A stretch of 64,000 nucleotides of DNA from Nocardiopsis suaedae (lineage in GTDB: Bacteria > Actinomycetota > Actinomycetes > Streptosporangiales > Streptosporangiaceae), in NCBI RefSeq assembly GCF_027706745.1, contig NZ_JAQFWP010000025.1, positions 1-64,000 on the forward strand, read 5' to 3'. The notes beneath the pieces were generated by a model. That model was not told the origin of the DNA and searched no databases. It was given only the letters and a program-made list of their open reading frames with translations. Below are positions 25,229-33,979 of the stretch, piece after piece. A program made the translations under genes and the position numbers. Numbering within the stretch: the first letter of the stretch is position 1; every line of letters begins with the position of its first letter.

Positions 25229-27784
25229 TCACACCGCCCCAGGAGCACCCGCTGCCAGGCCTGCGACCGGGGCCCTGGCCGCGCGGGCGGCGGGGGCCAG
25301 GGACGCCAGCAGACCGGCGGGGACGCCCGCCAGCAGCAGGACGGCCACCCGCGCCACCGGTACCGCGGGCACCATGTCGTCCATCGCCGCCCCTGCCGCC
25401 GCCAGGCCGAACAGCACGCCCAGGGCCGCCCCGACCGCCGTTCCGGCCGCGCCGACCAGGGCCGCCTCGGACGCGACCAGCCCGCGGAGCTGCCCGCGGG
25501 TCAGCCCCAGCGCGCGCATGAGGGAGAACTCGCGCCCGCGTTCCAGCACCGACAGCGCCAGCGTGTTCGCGATGCCCAGCACCGCGATCACGACCGCCAC
25601 CGCCAGCATCCCGACCACCACCGCGAAGATCGTGTCGAACAGCCGCCCGTACTGTTCGCGCTGCTCCGCGCCGCTGACCACCTCCAAACCCGGGTGGGCG
25701 GCGGACGCGGCGTCCACGGCCTCCCGAACCCTCTCCGCCGGGGCGCCGTCGGCCCCCACCACCAGCAGGCCGGCGTCCGGCGTGTCCGGGAAGAGCTCCG
25801 TGAAGTCCTCCGGCGCCACCACCAGGCCCGGCATGCCCCCTTCCGACGCGGTCACCGCCGCCACCGTCAGGCCCAGGTCGGCCCCGTCCCCGGGCACCCG
25901 GACCGTGTCGCCGACGCCGACCCCCAGCCGCTCGGCGTCGTCCGCGTGCAGGGCCGCCCGCCCCGGCGCGACGTCGGCGAGGTCGCCTTCCGCGGTCTCC
26001 ATCGCCAGGTCGGTGCCCAGGCGCGCGCCGTAGAAGGACGCCACCGGGGTCGGCTCGCCCCCCACGCGGGCGGCCGCGCGCCGGTCCCGCATCACCAGGC
26101 CGACCGCCGGGTCCTCCCCCAACTCGCGGGCGAGGGAGGCGGGGAGCGCGGACGCCTGGGCGTCCGTGTCGCCACCGTCTTGAGAGGTCAGGGGGCGCAG
26201 CGCGTAGTCGGCGGGCATCTCGCGCGCCATCACCACGGTGAGCGTGGACTGGATCGACGCGCTCGCCACCGCGTACCCCGACATCAGCGCCGCCCCGACG
26301 GCCAGCGCCGTCATCGCGGTCGCCGTGCGGTGCGGGGTGCGCAGAACGCCTTCCACCGCCAGACCCGGCGCCGTCCCCAGCCGCCGCATAGGGGTGCGCA
26401 CCACCGCCGCGAACGCCCGCACCAGCCACGGCGCCGCCGCCATCGCCCCAGCGAACGCCGCCATGCCCGCGCCCGCCACGACCACCATCGGCAGCGGTCC
26501 CGGCTCAAGGGTCATCCCCGTCCACGCACCGGCGGCGGCGAGGGCGAACAGCGCGGCCGCCGCCAGGGCGCGCAGCCGCGCCCCGCGCCCGGCGCCCTCC
26601 TCGGAGCCGCCGTCCCCTCCGCTCTCCCGGAGTGCCGCCAGCGGGGCCGTGCGCATCGCCGCCGCCGGGCGCGCGGCCGCGGCGACGGTGGTCACCACCC
26701 CCGCCCCCGCCCCCAGCGCGAGCGAGACGGGGGACACCACCAGCGGCATCCCTTCGGCGCCGCCGGTCCCGAAGAAGGAGGCCGCCCCCGCCGACCGGCC
26801 GGCCAGCTCCACCGCCGCCGCGGCCACGCCCACCCCCAGCGCCGCCCCGGCCGCCGAGGCCGCCAGCCCGACGGCCAGCGCCTCGGCCAGCACCCCGCGC
26901 AGGATCTGTCCGCGGTCGGCCCCCAGGCAGCGCAGCAGCGCCGTGGAGCGCCGCCGCTGGGCCACCAGCACCGCGTAGGTGTTGCCGATGACCAGCGCGG
27001 CGGTGAACAGCGCCACCGCCGCGAACAGCGACAGCCCGACGGTGACCGACCGCGCCTGCACCCCCGCGTCCTCGGCGAGCACGGCGCCGTACCCGGGGCC
27101 GGTCATGGTCTGGGCCCCGTCGCCGAGCGCCGTCCGGACCGCCGCCGCGACCTCCTCGGGGTCCGTGCCGTCGGCGCCGAGCACGCGCAGCTCCGCGTAC
27201 CCGTCGACCCCGGTGACCTCCGCGGCGGTCTCCGGGTCGAAGGCGATCGCGCCCGCGGCCGAGGCGGTGCGGTCCAGCCCGAAGCCGACCAGGCCGGTGA
27301 CGGTGAACTCCCGCCGCCGCCCGTCCGCGCCCACGGCGGCCACGGGGTCGCCGGTCTCCAGCCCCCTCGTGCGGGCGGTGGCCGTTGACAGCGCCGCCTC
27401 GCCGGCGCCCTCCGGCGCGCGCCCCTCCTCGATCCGCAGGCGCTCGGTGGGCCCGCCCACGGACACGGCCATCGCCGGCGCACCGCCGAGCGGCCGCCCG
27501 TCCGGGCCGAGCAGCACGGCCGACCCGCGCACCGCGCCGTCGGCCTCCGCCACCTGCGGCAGCTCCCGCACCCGCGGGACCAGGTCGCGGGGGAGCACGC
27601 CGCCGTCCTCGGGCGGGAGGGCGACCGCGTCGAGCCGGTCGGCACCTCCCATGGCGGAGTCGGCGAAGCTCTGGCGGACGCCGTCGGTGAAGACCAGCGT
27701 GGCGGTGGCGAACATGGCGCCCAGGGCGATCGCCAGGGCGGTGGTCGCCAGCCGGGACAGCGGGCCGGTGCGCGCGCGTCTCAA
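25229..27784 (-). CDS. FtsX-like ABC transporter permease, two-domain
   Basis: An 851-residue membrane protein of the MacB/FtsX permease class with two FtsX modules. Helix 1 (LATTALAIALGAMFATATLVF) precedes a ~220-residue extracytoplasmic domain; a trio of helices near residues 250-370 is followed by a central pair, a second extracytoplasmic domain and three terminal helices with the typical LSVLERGREFSLMRALGL motif. Such permeases pair with an ATPase and work in lipid or peptide export or envelope signalling. The start is TTG 27784, which overlaps the PAP2 stop in a TTGA arrangement with AGGAG 8 nt upstream. No ABC ATPase gene is beside it. Confidence 0.88.
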   Translation of the reverse strand: MRRARTGPLSRLATTALAIALGAMFATATLVFTDGVRQSFADSAMGGADRLDAVALPPEDGGVLPRDLVPRVRELPQVAEADGAVRGSAVLLGPDGRPLGGAPAMAVSVGGPTERLRIEEGRAPEGAGEAALSTATARTRGLETGDPVAAVGADGRRREFTVTGLVGFGLDRTASAAGAIAFDPETAAEVTGVDGYAELRVLGADGTDPEEVAAAVRTALGDGAQTMTGPGYGAVLAEDAGVQARSVTVGLSLFAAVALFTAALVIGNTYAVLVAQRRRSTALLRCLGADRGQILRGVLAEALAVGLAASAAGAALGVGVAAAAVELAGRSAGAASFFGTGGAEGMPLVVSPVSLALGAGAGVVTTVAAAARPAAAMRTAPLAALRESGGDGGSEEGAGRGARLRALAAAALFALAAAGAWTGMTLEPGPLPMVVVAGAGMAAFAGAMAAAPWLVRAFAAVVRTPMRRLGTAPGLAVEGVLRTPHRTATAMTALAVGAALMSGYAVASASIQSTLTVVMAREMPADYALRPLTSQDGGDTDAQASALPASLARELGEDPAVGLVMRDRRAAARVGGEPTPVASFYGARLGTDLAMETAEGDLADVAPGRAALHADDAERLGVGVGDTVRVPGDGADLGLTVAAVTASEGGMPGLVVAPEDFTELFPDTPDAGLLVVGADGAPAERVREAVDAASAAHPGLEVVSGAEQREQYGRLFDTIFAVVVGMLAVAVVIAVLGIANTLALSVLERGREFSLMRALGLTRGQLRGLVASEAALVGAAGTAVGAALGVLFGLAAAGAAMDDMVPAVPVARVAVLLLAGVPAGLLASLAPAARAARAPVAGLAAGAPGAV

Positions 27785-28416
27785 CGGAGGGTCTCCTGCC
27801 GGTGCGGAGCGGGCGGCGGGGTGGTCAGCAGCGGGCGCAGCCGGGTGTCCGCGGCCATCCGCACCACCAGCGCCTCGGCCGGGCCCCGCGCCGCGATGGC
27901 CACGGCGGCGGCGACCGCCGCCCCGACCAGCAGCCCAACCGCGACGTCGTGCGGGTAGTGCACGCCCACGAAGACCCGGGAGAAGGCCTCCAGCAGGGCC
28001 AGGGGCGCTGCGAACGCCGCCGACCAGCGCCACGCGATGAACGCCGCCGCCAGCGCCGCGCCCGCGATGGCGGCGTGGTTGCTGGGGAAGGACCAGTCCC
28101 CGTGCGGCGGGCACGCCGCGATCGTGACCGCGTCCGCCACCGCCCGGCAGGGGCGCTCCTCCTGCACGAGCGTCTTGGCGCCCTCGCTCACCAGATAGCC
28201 CGCCACCGTCGCGACGGGGGCCAGCAGCGCCGCGGCCATGGCGCGCGCGCCATGGCCGCGTGCCCTCCACCACAGGGCCAGGAAGAGCACGGCGAAGCCC
28301 AGCAGCAGCAGGTCGGTGGCGGCCTCGGCGAAGGACTGCAGCCAGGCGGGCAGGTCCTGTGCGAAGGAGGTGACGGCCCGGTACGCGTCGGTGCTGGGCT
28401 CGGGGATCAGGGTCAT
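27781..28416 (-). CDS. PAP2-superfamily membrane phosphatase
   Basis: A 211-residue membrane phosphatase, probably acting on lipid phosphates or undecaprenyl-pyrophosphate outside the membrane. The three catalytic blocks are complete: KTLVQEERPC, FPSNHA (the usual PSGH variant with Asn) and SRVFVGVHYPHDV. Five or six hydrophobic segments surround them. Its TGA is overlapped by the TTG of the FtsX permease, so the two are translated together. A 30 bp perfect palindrome lies in the coding region at 28231-28260. Confidence 0.9.
   Translation of the reverse strand: MTLIPEPSTDAYRAVTSFAQDLPAWLQSFAEAATDLLLLGFAVLFLALWWRARGHGARAMAAALLAPVATVAGYLVSEGAKTLVQEERPCRAVADAVTIAACPPHGDWSFPSNHAAIAGAALAAAFIAWRWSAAFAAPLALLEAFSRVFVGVHYPHDVAVGLLVGAAVAAAVAIAARGPAEALVVRMAADTRLRPLLTTPPPAPHRQETLR
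28231..28260. repeat. 30 bp perfect palindrome inside the PAP2 gene
   Basis: Each 15 base half (CGCGGCCATGGCGCG) is the exact reverse complement of the other with no spacer. It encodes Arg/Gly/His/Ala/Met residues in a loop between membrane segments. Whether it is functional or just compositional is unknown. Confidence 0.9.
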
Positions 28417-28628
28417 GGGGTGGTGGGGTCCCTTCCGGGGTCGTGGCGGTGGTCGTCGGTGGCGTTCATCGTTCTCCGGGTGGTCGCCCGGAGGACACCG
28501 TTGCGATGGCGCCCCGCAGGGTTTCGAGGCTAGAGGCGGACAAAGGCCCGCACATCGCCCTGTCGTGGCAGGCGCACCGGCACTTTCGGGGGAGGCCGCA
28601 CGGCCGTCCGCGGGCTAAGGTCCACAGC

Positions 28629-30086
28629 GTGGGCAGAACGGAGGAGCGGCGCATCGCCGCAGGCCGGTGGGGCGGCTGGGCGCGTGAGGCGGTGCTCCTC
28701 GTGCTGCTCGCCTGGACCGTGCACGGGTCGGTGACCACCACCGGGCCGATCGGTCCGATATCGGTGTTCCTGCCGCTCCTGGCCGGTGCGGCCTTCGCCG
28801 CCGGGCGCCTGTCCGCCCACCGCTACCCCGCCCCGGCCGTGCTCGCGGTGGCCGTCGGGGAGAGCCTGCTGCGCGTGGTGGTCCCCCTCGCTATCGGCGC
28901 GGAGCCCTGGTCGGGCATGGCCGACGCGATCGTCACCCTCCTGTTCGGCGTATTCCCCTGGTTCACCGGCCGCTACATGCGCCAGCGGTCGGAGCTGCTG
29001 GACTCGGGATGGGAGCGGGTCGCCGCCCTCGAACGCGAGCGCGACGCCGTCGCCGAGCAGGAGCGCCTGCGCGAACGGGCCCGCATCGCCGAGGAGATGC
29101 ACGACTCCCTCGGCCACGACCTCAGCCTCATCGCCGTCCGGGCGGGCGGCCTGGAGGTCGCCCCGGGGCTGTCGGAGGAGGACTACCGGGAGGGCGTCGG
29201 TGAGCTGCGGGCGCGGGCCTCCGAGGCCATCGGCCGCCTGCACGAGGTCATCGGCCTCCTGGAGCGCTCGCGCGGGCAGGACGGCGCCGGTGCGCCGCTC
29301 GGCCGCCTCATCGGGCGTGCACGCTCCTCGGGCATGGAGATCGCCTGGGACGGGACCGAGCCGCCCGGCGACCACGCCGCGCGGACGCTGCTCTTCGCGG
29401 TCGTCCGGGAGGCGCTGACCAACGCCGCCAAGCACGCCCCGGGCGCGGCGGTCACGGTGGAGGTCGGCGCGCGGCGGCGCGGCAGGACCGCCTTCGTGCG
29501 GGTGGCCAACGGCCCCGCGGACGCGGGCCTGCCGGTGTCCGCCGGGGGCGGGCGGGGGCTGAGCTCGCTGCGCGACCGGGTGGAGCGGGCCGGGGGCGCC
29601 CTGGAGTCCGGCCCGACCGGCGGGGGCGGCTTCGCCGTCGCGGCCCACCTCTCGGCCACCGCCGCCGCGGCGGCGCGCGAGCGCCCCGTCCGCGCCCGCC
29701 GGGAACTGGCGGTCGCGGTCGCCACGGCCACGGCCGTGCTCCTGCCGCTGGTCGTCGGCTGGTACGCCTACGGCGCCTATCTGACCGAGAACGCCGTGCT
29801 CACCCGGGAGGAGTTCTCCCGGCTGGCCATCGGGCAGGACCGGGCGGCCGTGGAGGAGCGGCTGCCCGCGGCCCGGCTGCCCACCGCGGTCGTCGACCCC
29901 GGTCTGGAGCTGCTGATGCCCGAGGACGCCGACGAGTGCCGCTACTACCGCTCCCCGCGGGGTCCGGAGTGGTCGCCCGACCAGGCGTTCCAGGTGTGCT
30001 TCTCTGGGGGCGAACTGGTGTCGGCGTGCGTCTACGACCGCCGTCCGACACCCGACCTGCACTGCAAGGAGGACGGGGACGCGTGA
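28629..30086 (+). CDS. sensor histidine kinase (HisKA_3/NarL type) with an extra C-terminal extracytoplasmic domain
   Basis: A 485-residue kinase. Several N-terminal membrane segments (~residues 18-125) are followed by a coiled coil (RVAALERERDAVAEQERL), the HisKA_3 phosphoacceptor box EMHDSLGHDLSLIAVRAG with His158, and an HATPase domain (VVREALTNAAKHAPG, GGGRGLSSLRDRVERAGG). Unusually, after the ATPase there is another membrane helix (~358-382) and a ~100-residue outside domain that starts LTREEFSRLAIGQDRAAVEE, resembling BamE/SmpA-type repeats, with two cysteines that could pair. GTG 28629 was chosen for the AAGG site and helix placement. It overlaps the response regulator by GTGA. Confidence 0.88.
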   Translation: MGRTEERRIAAGRWGGWAREAVLLVLLAWTVHGSVTTTGPIGPISVFLPLLAGAAFAAGRLSAHRYPAPAVLAVAVGESLLRVVVPLAIGAEPWSGMADAIVTLLFGVFPWFTGRYMRQRSELLDSGWERVAALERERDAVAEQERLRERARIAEEMHDSLGHDLSLIAVRAGGLEVAPGLSEEDYREGVGELRARASEAIGRLHEVIGLLERSRGQDGAGAPLGRLIGRARSSGMEIAWDGTEPPGDHAARTLLFAVVREALTNAAKHAPGAAVTVEVGARRRGRTAFVRVANGPADAGLPVSAGGGRGLSSLRDRVERAGGALESGPTGGGGFAVAAHLSATAAAAARERPVRARRELAVAVATATAVLLPLVVGWYAYGAYLTENAVLTREEFSRLAIGQDRAAVEERLPAARLPTAVVDPGLELLMPEDADECRYYRSPRGPEWSPDQAFQVCFSGGELVSACVYDRRPTPDLHCKEDGDA

Positions 30087-30742
30087 TCAGGGTGGTGCTC
30101 GCCGACGACGAGGCGCTCATCCGGGCTGGGGTGCGGACGATCCTGACCGCCGACCCGGGCATCGAGGTCGCCGGAGAGGCCCAGGACGCCGCGGGGCTGG
30201 TGGAGCTGGTCGGCCGGGAGCGACCCGACGTGGCCCTCGTCGACATCCAGATGCCGGGCGGCGGCGGCCTGGACGCGGTGCGCGAGGTGCGCCGCGCCTC
30301 TCCGGGGACGGCCGTGGCGATGCTGACGACGTTCGGCCGTGAGGAGTACATGGTGCGCGCCCTGAGCGACGGCGCCAACGGGTTCCTCCTCAAGGCGGGC
30401 GACCCGCGGGAGCTGATCGCCGGGGTGAAGGCGGTGGCCGCGGGCGGCGCCTTCCTCTCCCCGGAGATGGCCCGCGGCCTGGCCGGGCGGTTGCGGGAGG
30501 AGGACGGCGGCCCCGATCCCCGGGCGGCCGCGGCGGCACGGGCCGAGGCGCTCTCCCCGCGTGAGCGCGAGGTGCTGGCGCTGCTGGGCCAGGGGCTGTC
30601 CAACGCCGAGATCGCGCGGCGCCTGCACCTGGTCGAGGACACGGTCAAGACGCACGTCAGTTCGGCGTTCACCCGGCTGGGCGTGTCCAACAGGGTCCAG
30701 GCTGCGGTGCTCGCCTATGAGGCGGGCCTCGTCCGCATGTGA
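30083..30742 (+). CDS. LuxR/NarL-type response regulator
   Basis: A 219-residue response regulator. The receiver domain (~1-120) has the acidic pair in VVLADDEALIRAG, the phospho-acceptor Asp54 in VALVDIQMP, Thr in MLTTFGREEYMVRAL and Lys in GFLLKAGDP. The LuxR helix-turn-helix lies at ~150-212 (LSPREREVLALLGQG, NAEIARRLHLVEDTVKTHVS). The GTG overlaps the kinase stop as GTGA, so the pair is translationally coupled and the kinase upstream is its cognate partner. Target genes are unknown. Confidence 0.95.
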   Translation: MIRVVLADDEALIRAGVRTILTADPGIEVAGEAQDAAGLVELVGRERPDVALVDIQMPGGGGLDAVREVRRASPGTAVAMLTTFGREEYMVRALSDGANGFLLKAGDPRELIAGVKAVAAGGAFLSPEMARGLAGRLREEDGGPDPRAAAAARAEALSPREREVLALLGQGLSNAEIARRLHLVEDTVKTHVSSAFTRLGVSNRVQAAVLAYEAGLVRM

Positions 30743-30817
30743 TCCCGGGCTCGGGTGTCGCCCCCCGCGCACCGGCTCCGAATGAAGGGGGCACGATCCG
30801 GCGACAGGGAGGGCGAC

Positions 30818-31402
30818 ATGGGCAAGTGGGTGCGGCATCCGCTGGTGTGGGGGGCGGCGGCGATCGCGGTCGTACTGGTGGCCGTGGGGCTGTGGGCGTT
30901 CCAGCCCTGGCGCCTGTACACGAGCACGACCGTGGACGAGGACCTGCCCGCGGTGGAGCAGAGCGACGGTGCGCAGGGCGCGCCGGATGCGGCGGAGGAG
31001 CCGGAGGGCGCAGAGGGCGCGGAGGGGTCGGCCGAGGCCGAGACCGGGGAACCGGCCGAGCCCGTCGTCCTCGCGGAGGGGGAGTTCGTCTCCCAGGAGC
31101 ACGACACGACCGGCACGGCGCGTGTGCTGGAGCTCGCCGACGGGTCCCGCCACGTGCGGCTGGAGGGGCTGGCCTCCAGCGACGGGCCGGACCTGTACGT
31201 CTGGCTCACCGACCAGGAGGCGGGCGGCGACTGGTTCAAGTACCGGGACGGCCGCTACGTCGACCTCGGTGCGCTCAAGGGGACGCACGGCGACGCCAAT
31301 TACGAGATTCCGGAGGACGCCGATATCGAAGGCATGACCAGCGTGGTCATCTGGTGCGACCGCTTCTCGGTGGCGTTCGGCTCGGCGCCGCTCGACCTCT
31401 GA
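30818..31402 (+). CDS. membrane-anchored DM13 domain protein
   Basis: A 194-residue protein with one N-terminal membrane helix (VWGAAAIAVVLVAVGLWAF), an acidic, Glu/Ala-rich linker, and a DM13 domain from ~90 to the end: GEFVSQEHDTTGTARVLEL, RHVRLEGLASSDGPDLYVWL and the terminal VVIWCDRFSVAFGSAPL. DM13 domains are proposed to bind heme or take part in extracytoplasmic redox reactions, with the Cys of IWCDRF as the candidate residue. The ATG at 30818 follows AGGGAGGG. It lies 75 nt after the response regulator and could be in the same transcript. Confidence 0.85.
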   Translation: MGKWVRHPLVWGAAAIAVVLVAVGLWAFQPWRLYTSTTVDEDLPAVEQSDGAQGAPDAAEEPEGAEGAEGSAEAETGEPAEPVVLAEGEFVSQEHDTTGTARVLELADGSRHVRLEGLASSDGPDLYVWLTDQEAGGDWFKYRDGRYVDLGALKGTHGDANYEIPEDADIEGMTSVVIWCDRFSVAFGSAPLDL

Positions 31403-31546
31403 GGCGCAGCCGAAGGCGGGCGACTCGCGCCACGTCCGGCATATCCCATTACACTGAGCGCTTCCGCGACCACTCTTTTCAATGGGGCGCCCGGCTCCCA
31501 GAATGACGGAAGTCCGGACGATCCGTGCCGAACAGGGGCGGGGTGC

Positions 31547-33172
31547 ATGACCGAAACCGATCCCGGGCCCGCGCGCGACGCCGGGTCCGACGGCGCGCTC
31601 GCGGCCGGGCTCCGCGACGGCGGGACCGCCGGTACGCAGGCCCTCGACGAGCTGTACCGCCGCCACTGGAAGCCGGTGCTGGCCTACGCCCTCACCTGCT
31701 GCCGCGACCCGCACACCGCCGAGGACCTCGCCTCGGAGGCCTTCACCCGCACCCTGGAGGCGGTGCGCGCGGGGCACGGCCCGGGCGAGGCCTGGCGCCC
31801 CTACCTGTTGGCGGTGGTGCGCCGTACCGCCGCCGACTGGGCGGGCACCGAGCGGCGCACCGAGCTCTCCGACGACTTCGAGCGCTGGCTGGGCGCGGCC
31901 CCGGAGGAGAGCGGCGAGGAGCGGGTGCTCCGCCTGGAGGACGGCGGCCTGGTGCGCAGGGCCTTCCACTCCCTGCCCGAACGCTGGCAGGCGGTGCTCT
32001 GGCACACCGAGGTCGAGGGGGAGGCGGCCGAACGGGTGGCGCCGCTCCTGGGCATCGGCCGCAGCGGCGTGGGGTCGCTGGCCTCGCGCGCGCGGGAGGG
32101 GCTGCGGGAGGCGTACCTGTCCGCGCACATCGCCGGGGCCGAGGGGGAGTGCCGCCGCTTCGCCCCGATGATCGGTGCGCAGGCGCGCCGCGGCGGTCGC
32201 AGGACCCGGCGCGACCTGGGGCGCCACCTGGCCGAGTGCGAGCGGTGCCGGTCGGCCTTCGCCGAGCTGAGCGGGCTGAGCAGGCGCATGCGGACGGTGC
32301 TGCCCGCCGCCCTGCTGATGTGGGCGGGGCCGTTCACCGGTGTGGCCGGGCTGCAGACGGGGCTGTTGGCCGGGGCGACCGGCGGGTCGGCACCGCTGGC
32401 CGCGGGTGCCGCCGCCGTCGGGGCCGCCGCGGTGATCGGCGGCGCGGCCGTCCTGGGGGGAGTGCCCGCACCCGAGCAGGGGCGGTCCCAGGACACGGCC
32501 ACCGCCGCCGTTCCGCGGGCGCCCCAGGAGCCGGTGCAGGATCCGCCCCGGCCGCCCGAAGAGCCGGTTCCGGGCCCCACCGTCGCGCCCGATCCCGCGC
32601 AGCAGGCCGAGGACGACACCGCCGAGGAACCGGAGGAGGAGCCGGAGGACGACGGAGAGGACGGGGACGGCGGCGGAGGGGGCGAAGAGGACACGGTGCG
32701 GGAGCGCGGCGACGACATCGGGCCGCGCGCGCAGTCGGCGCGCCTGATGAACGCGGGGACGGGCGCCTGCGTCGTGCCGGAGGGCGGGCATGTGGTCGTC
32801 GGGTACTGCAGCGGGGAGGAGGATGAGGTGTGGGAGACGTTCGCCCCTGCGCCCGGGGACGACCGCACCTGGCTGCGCAACGTCGGGACCGGCGGCTGCC
32901 TCGGCTACGAGCCGGAGGCGCATGAGGGCGACGCGGTCAGCCACGAGCCCTGCCGCGCGGACCGGCAGGGGCAGATGTTCCGCTTCCTGATGCACCCGGA
33001 CGGCAGCTACTACCTGGTCACCGACGCGGCGGGGCCGCAGGGCGGCGAGTTCCAGCTCGGGGTGGAGGAGTGGAGCGAGTTCGCCCCGCCGCCGGAGGAG
33101 GGGGATCCGCTGGTGACGATCTACAACTACTACGACGCCTCCCGACTGCGATTCCTCGCCGCCGCCGAATGA
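31547..33172 (+). CDS. ECF sigma factor fused to zinc-finger anti-sigma, membrane segments and a ricin-type lectin-like domain
   Basis: A 541-residue fusion. Residues ~30-105 are sigma region 2 (ALDELYRRHWKPVLAYALTC, CRDPHTAEDLASEAFTRTLE), ~140-195 region 4 (SLPERWQAVLWHTEVEGE, IGRSGVGSLASRAREGL), ~200-245 a zinc-finger anti-sigma-like segment with the HxxxCxxC motif in HLAECERCRSAF, and ~255-310 hydrophobic membrane segments. A long Pro/Glu/Asp/Gly linker (~315-390) leads to a ~150-residue domain resembling ricin B lectins (SARLMNAGTGACVV, TWLRNVGTGGCLGYEP, QMFRFLMHPDGSYYLV). It would couple outside ligand sensing to transcription in one polypeptide. ATG 31547 gives the normal sigma N-terminus. 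Confidence 0.88.
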   Translation: MTETDPGPARDAGSDGALAAGLRDGGTAGTQALDELYRRHWKPVLAYALTCCRDPHTAEDLASEAFTRTLEAVRAGHGPGEAWRPYLLAVVRRTAADWAGTERRTELSDDFERWLGAAPEESGEERVLRLEDGGLVRRAFHSLPERWQAVLWHTEVEGEAAERVAPLLGIGRSGVGSLASRAREGLREAYLSAHIAGAEGECRRFAPMIGAQARRGGRRTRRDLGRHLAECERCRSAFAELSGLSRRMRTVLPAALLMWAGPFTGVAGLQTGLLAGATGGSAPLAAGAAAVGAAAVIGGAAVLGGVPAPEQGRSQDTATAAVPRAPQEPVQDPPRPPEEPVPGPTVAPDPAQQAEDDTAEEPEEEPEDDGEDGDGGGGGEEDTVRERGDDIGPRAQSARLMNAGTGACVVPEGGHVVVGYCSGEEDEVWETFAPAPGDDRTWLRNVGTGGCLGYEPEAHEGDAVSHEPCRADRQGQMFRFLMHPDGSYYLVTDAAGPQGGEFQLGVEEWSEFAPPPEEGDPLVTIYNYYDASRLRFLAAAE

Positions 33173-33278
33173 CGGCCGACGGGTGGTTCCGCAGGTGGCG
33201 GGGGACGCCTCCGGAAAATCAGGTAACGAAACGATAAACCTGCGGGACGCCGGGGCCCGTGGGGACTCATTGAGGGGT

Positions 33279-33325
33279 GACCGCCGCGGCGGCGGTAACC
33301 CCGCTCGATCGCCGCCGCGGCGGTC
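33279..33325. repeat. 16 bp perfect inverted repeat between the sigma fusion and the VOC gene
   Basis: GACCGCCGCGGCGGCG (33279-33294) and CGCCGCCGCGGCGGTC (33310-33325) flank a 15-base loop. It ends 6 nt before the VOC start codon and is 106 nt after the sigma-fusion stop, so it may be a terminator, an operator or a structure that blocks the VOC start. Confidence 0.7.
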
Positions 33326-33331
33326 GCCACA

Positions 33332-33979
33332 ATGGTGGTCATGGGCATCCCTCACGCGCTGGACCACATCGTGTACGCCGCCCCCGACCTCCCCGCCGCG
33401 GGTGCCGCGTTCGCCCGCCTCGCCGGGGTCGAACCCGCCGTGGGCGGTTCGCATCCGGGGTGGGGGACCCACAACCTGCTCGTCGGGCTGGGCCACGGCG
33501 CCTACCTGGAGCTGGTCGGTCCCGACCCCTCCCAGATCCCGCCCGCCGGGCCGCGGCCGTTCCGCATCGACGGGCTCTCCGCCCCCGGCGCCGTCACCTG
33601 GGCCGTGCGCCGCGACGGCCTGGACGCGCACGCGCGCCGCGCGCGCGGCGCCGGGTACGACCCGGGCCGCGTCCTGGCCATGAGCCGGTACCGGCCCGAC
33701 GGCGCACTCGTCGGCTGGACTCTCACCGACCCGCTGGGCGCCCACCCGTCCGGCGCGGTCCCCTTCCTCATCGATTGGGGCCGCACCCCGCACCCGACCG
33801 CGTCGGGGCTCCCGGAGGTGCGCCTGGCCGGGATGCGCGTCCAGGCCCCCGACCCGGACGCGGTCGCGGGGCCGCTGGACGCGGTCGGCGCCGGGGTCCG
33901 CGCCGACCCCGGACCGGCCGGACTCGTCGTCGCCCTGGACACCCCGAACGGCCGCGTCGAGCTCACTCCCCCGCCGTGA
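33332..33979 (+). CDS. VOC/glyoxalase-like domain protein
   Basis: A 215-residue protein of the Glyoxalase_3 (PF13468-type) group of the VOC superfamily. ALDHIVYAAPDLPAAGAAFARL at the start and LLVGLGHGAYLELVGPDP carry the first beta-alpha-beta-beta-beta unit with candidate metal ligands; TWAVRRDGLDAHARRARGAG and the PFLIDWGRTPHP stretch belong to the second. Enzyme activity and ligand are unknown. Two in-frame ATGs (33332, 33341) are possible. The start is directly behind a stable 16 bp inverted repeat that could hide the ribosome site. Confidence 0.82.
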   Translation: MVVMGIPHALDHIVYAAPDLPAAGAAFARLAGVEPAVGGSHPGWGTHNLLVGLGHGAYLELVGPDPSQIPPAGPRPFRIDGLSAPGAVTWAVRRDGLDAHARRARGAGYDPGRVLAMSRYRPDGALVGWTLTDPLGAHPSGAVPFLIDWGRTPHPTASGLPEVRLAGMRVQAPDPDAVAGPLDAVGAGVRADPGPAGLVVALDTPNGRVELTPPP

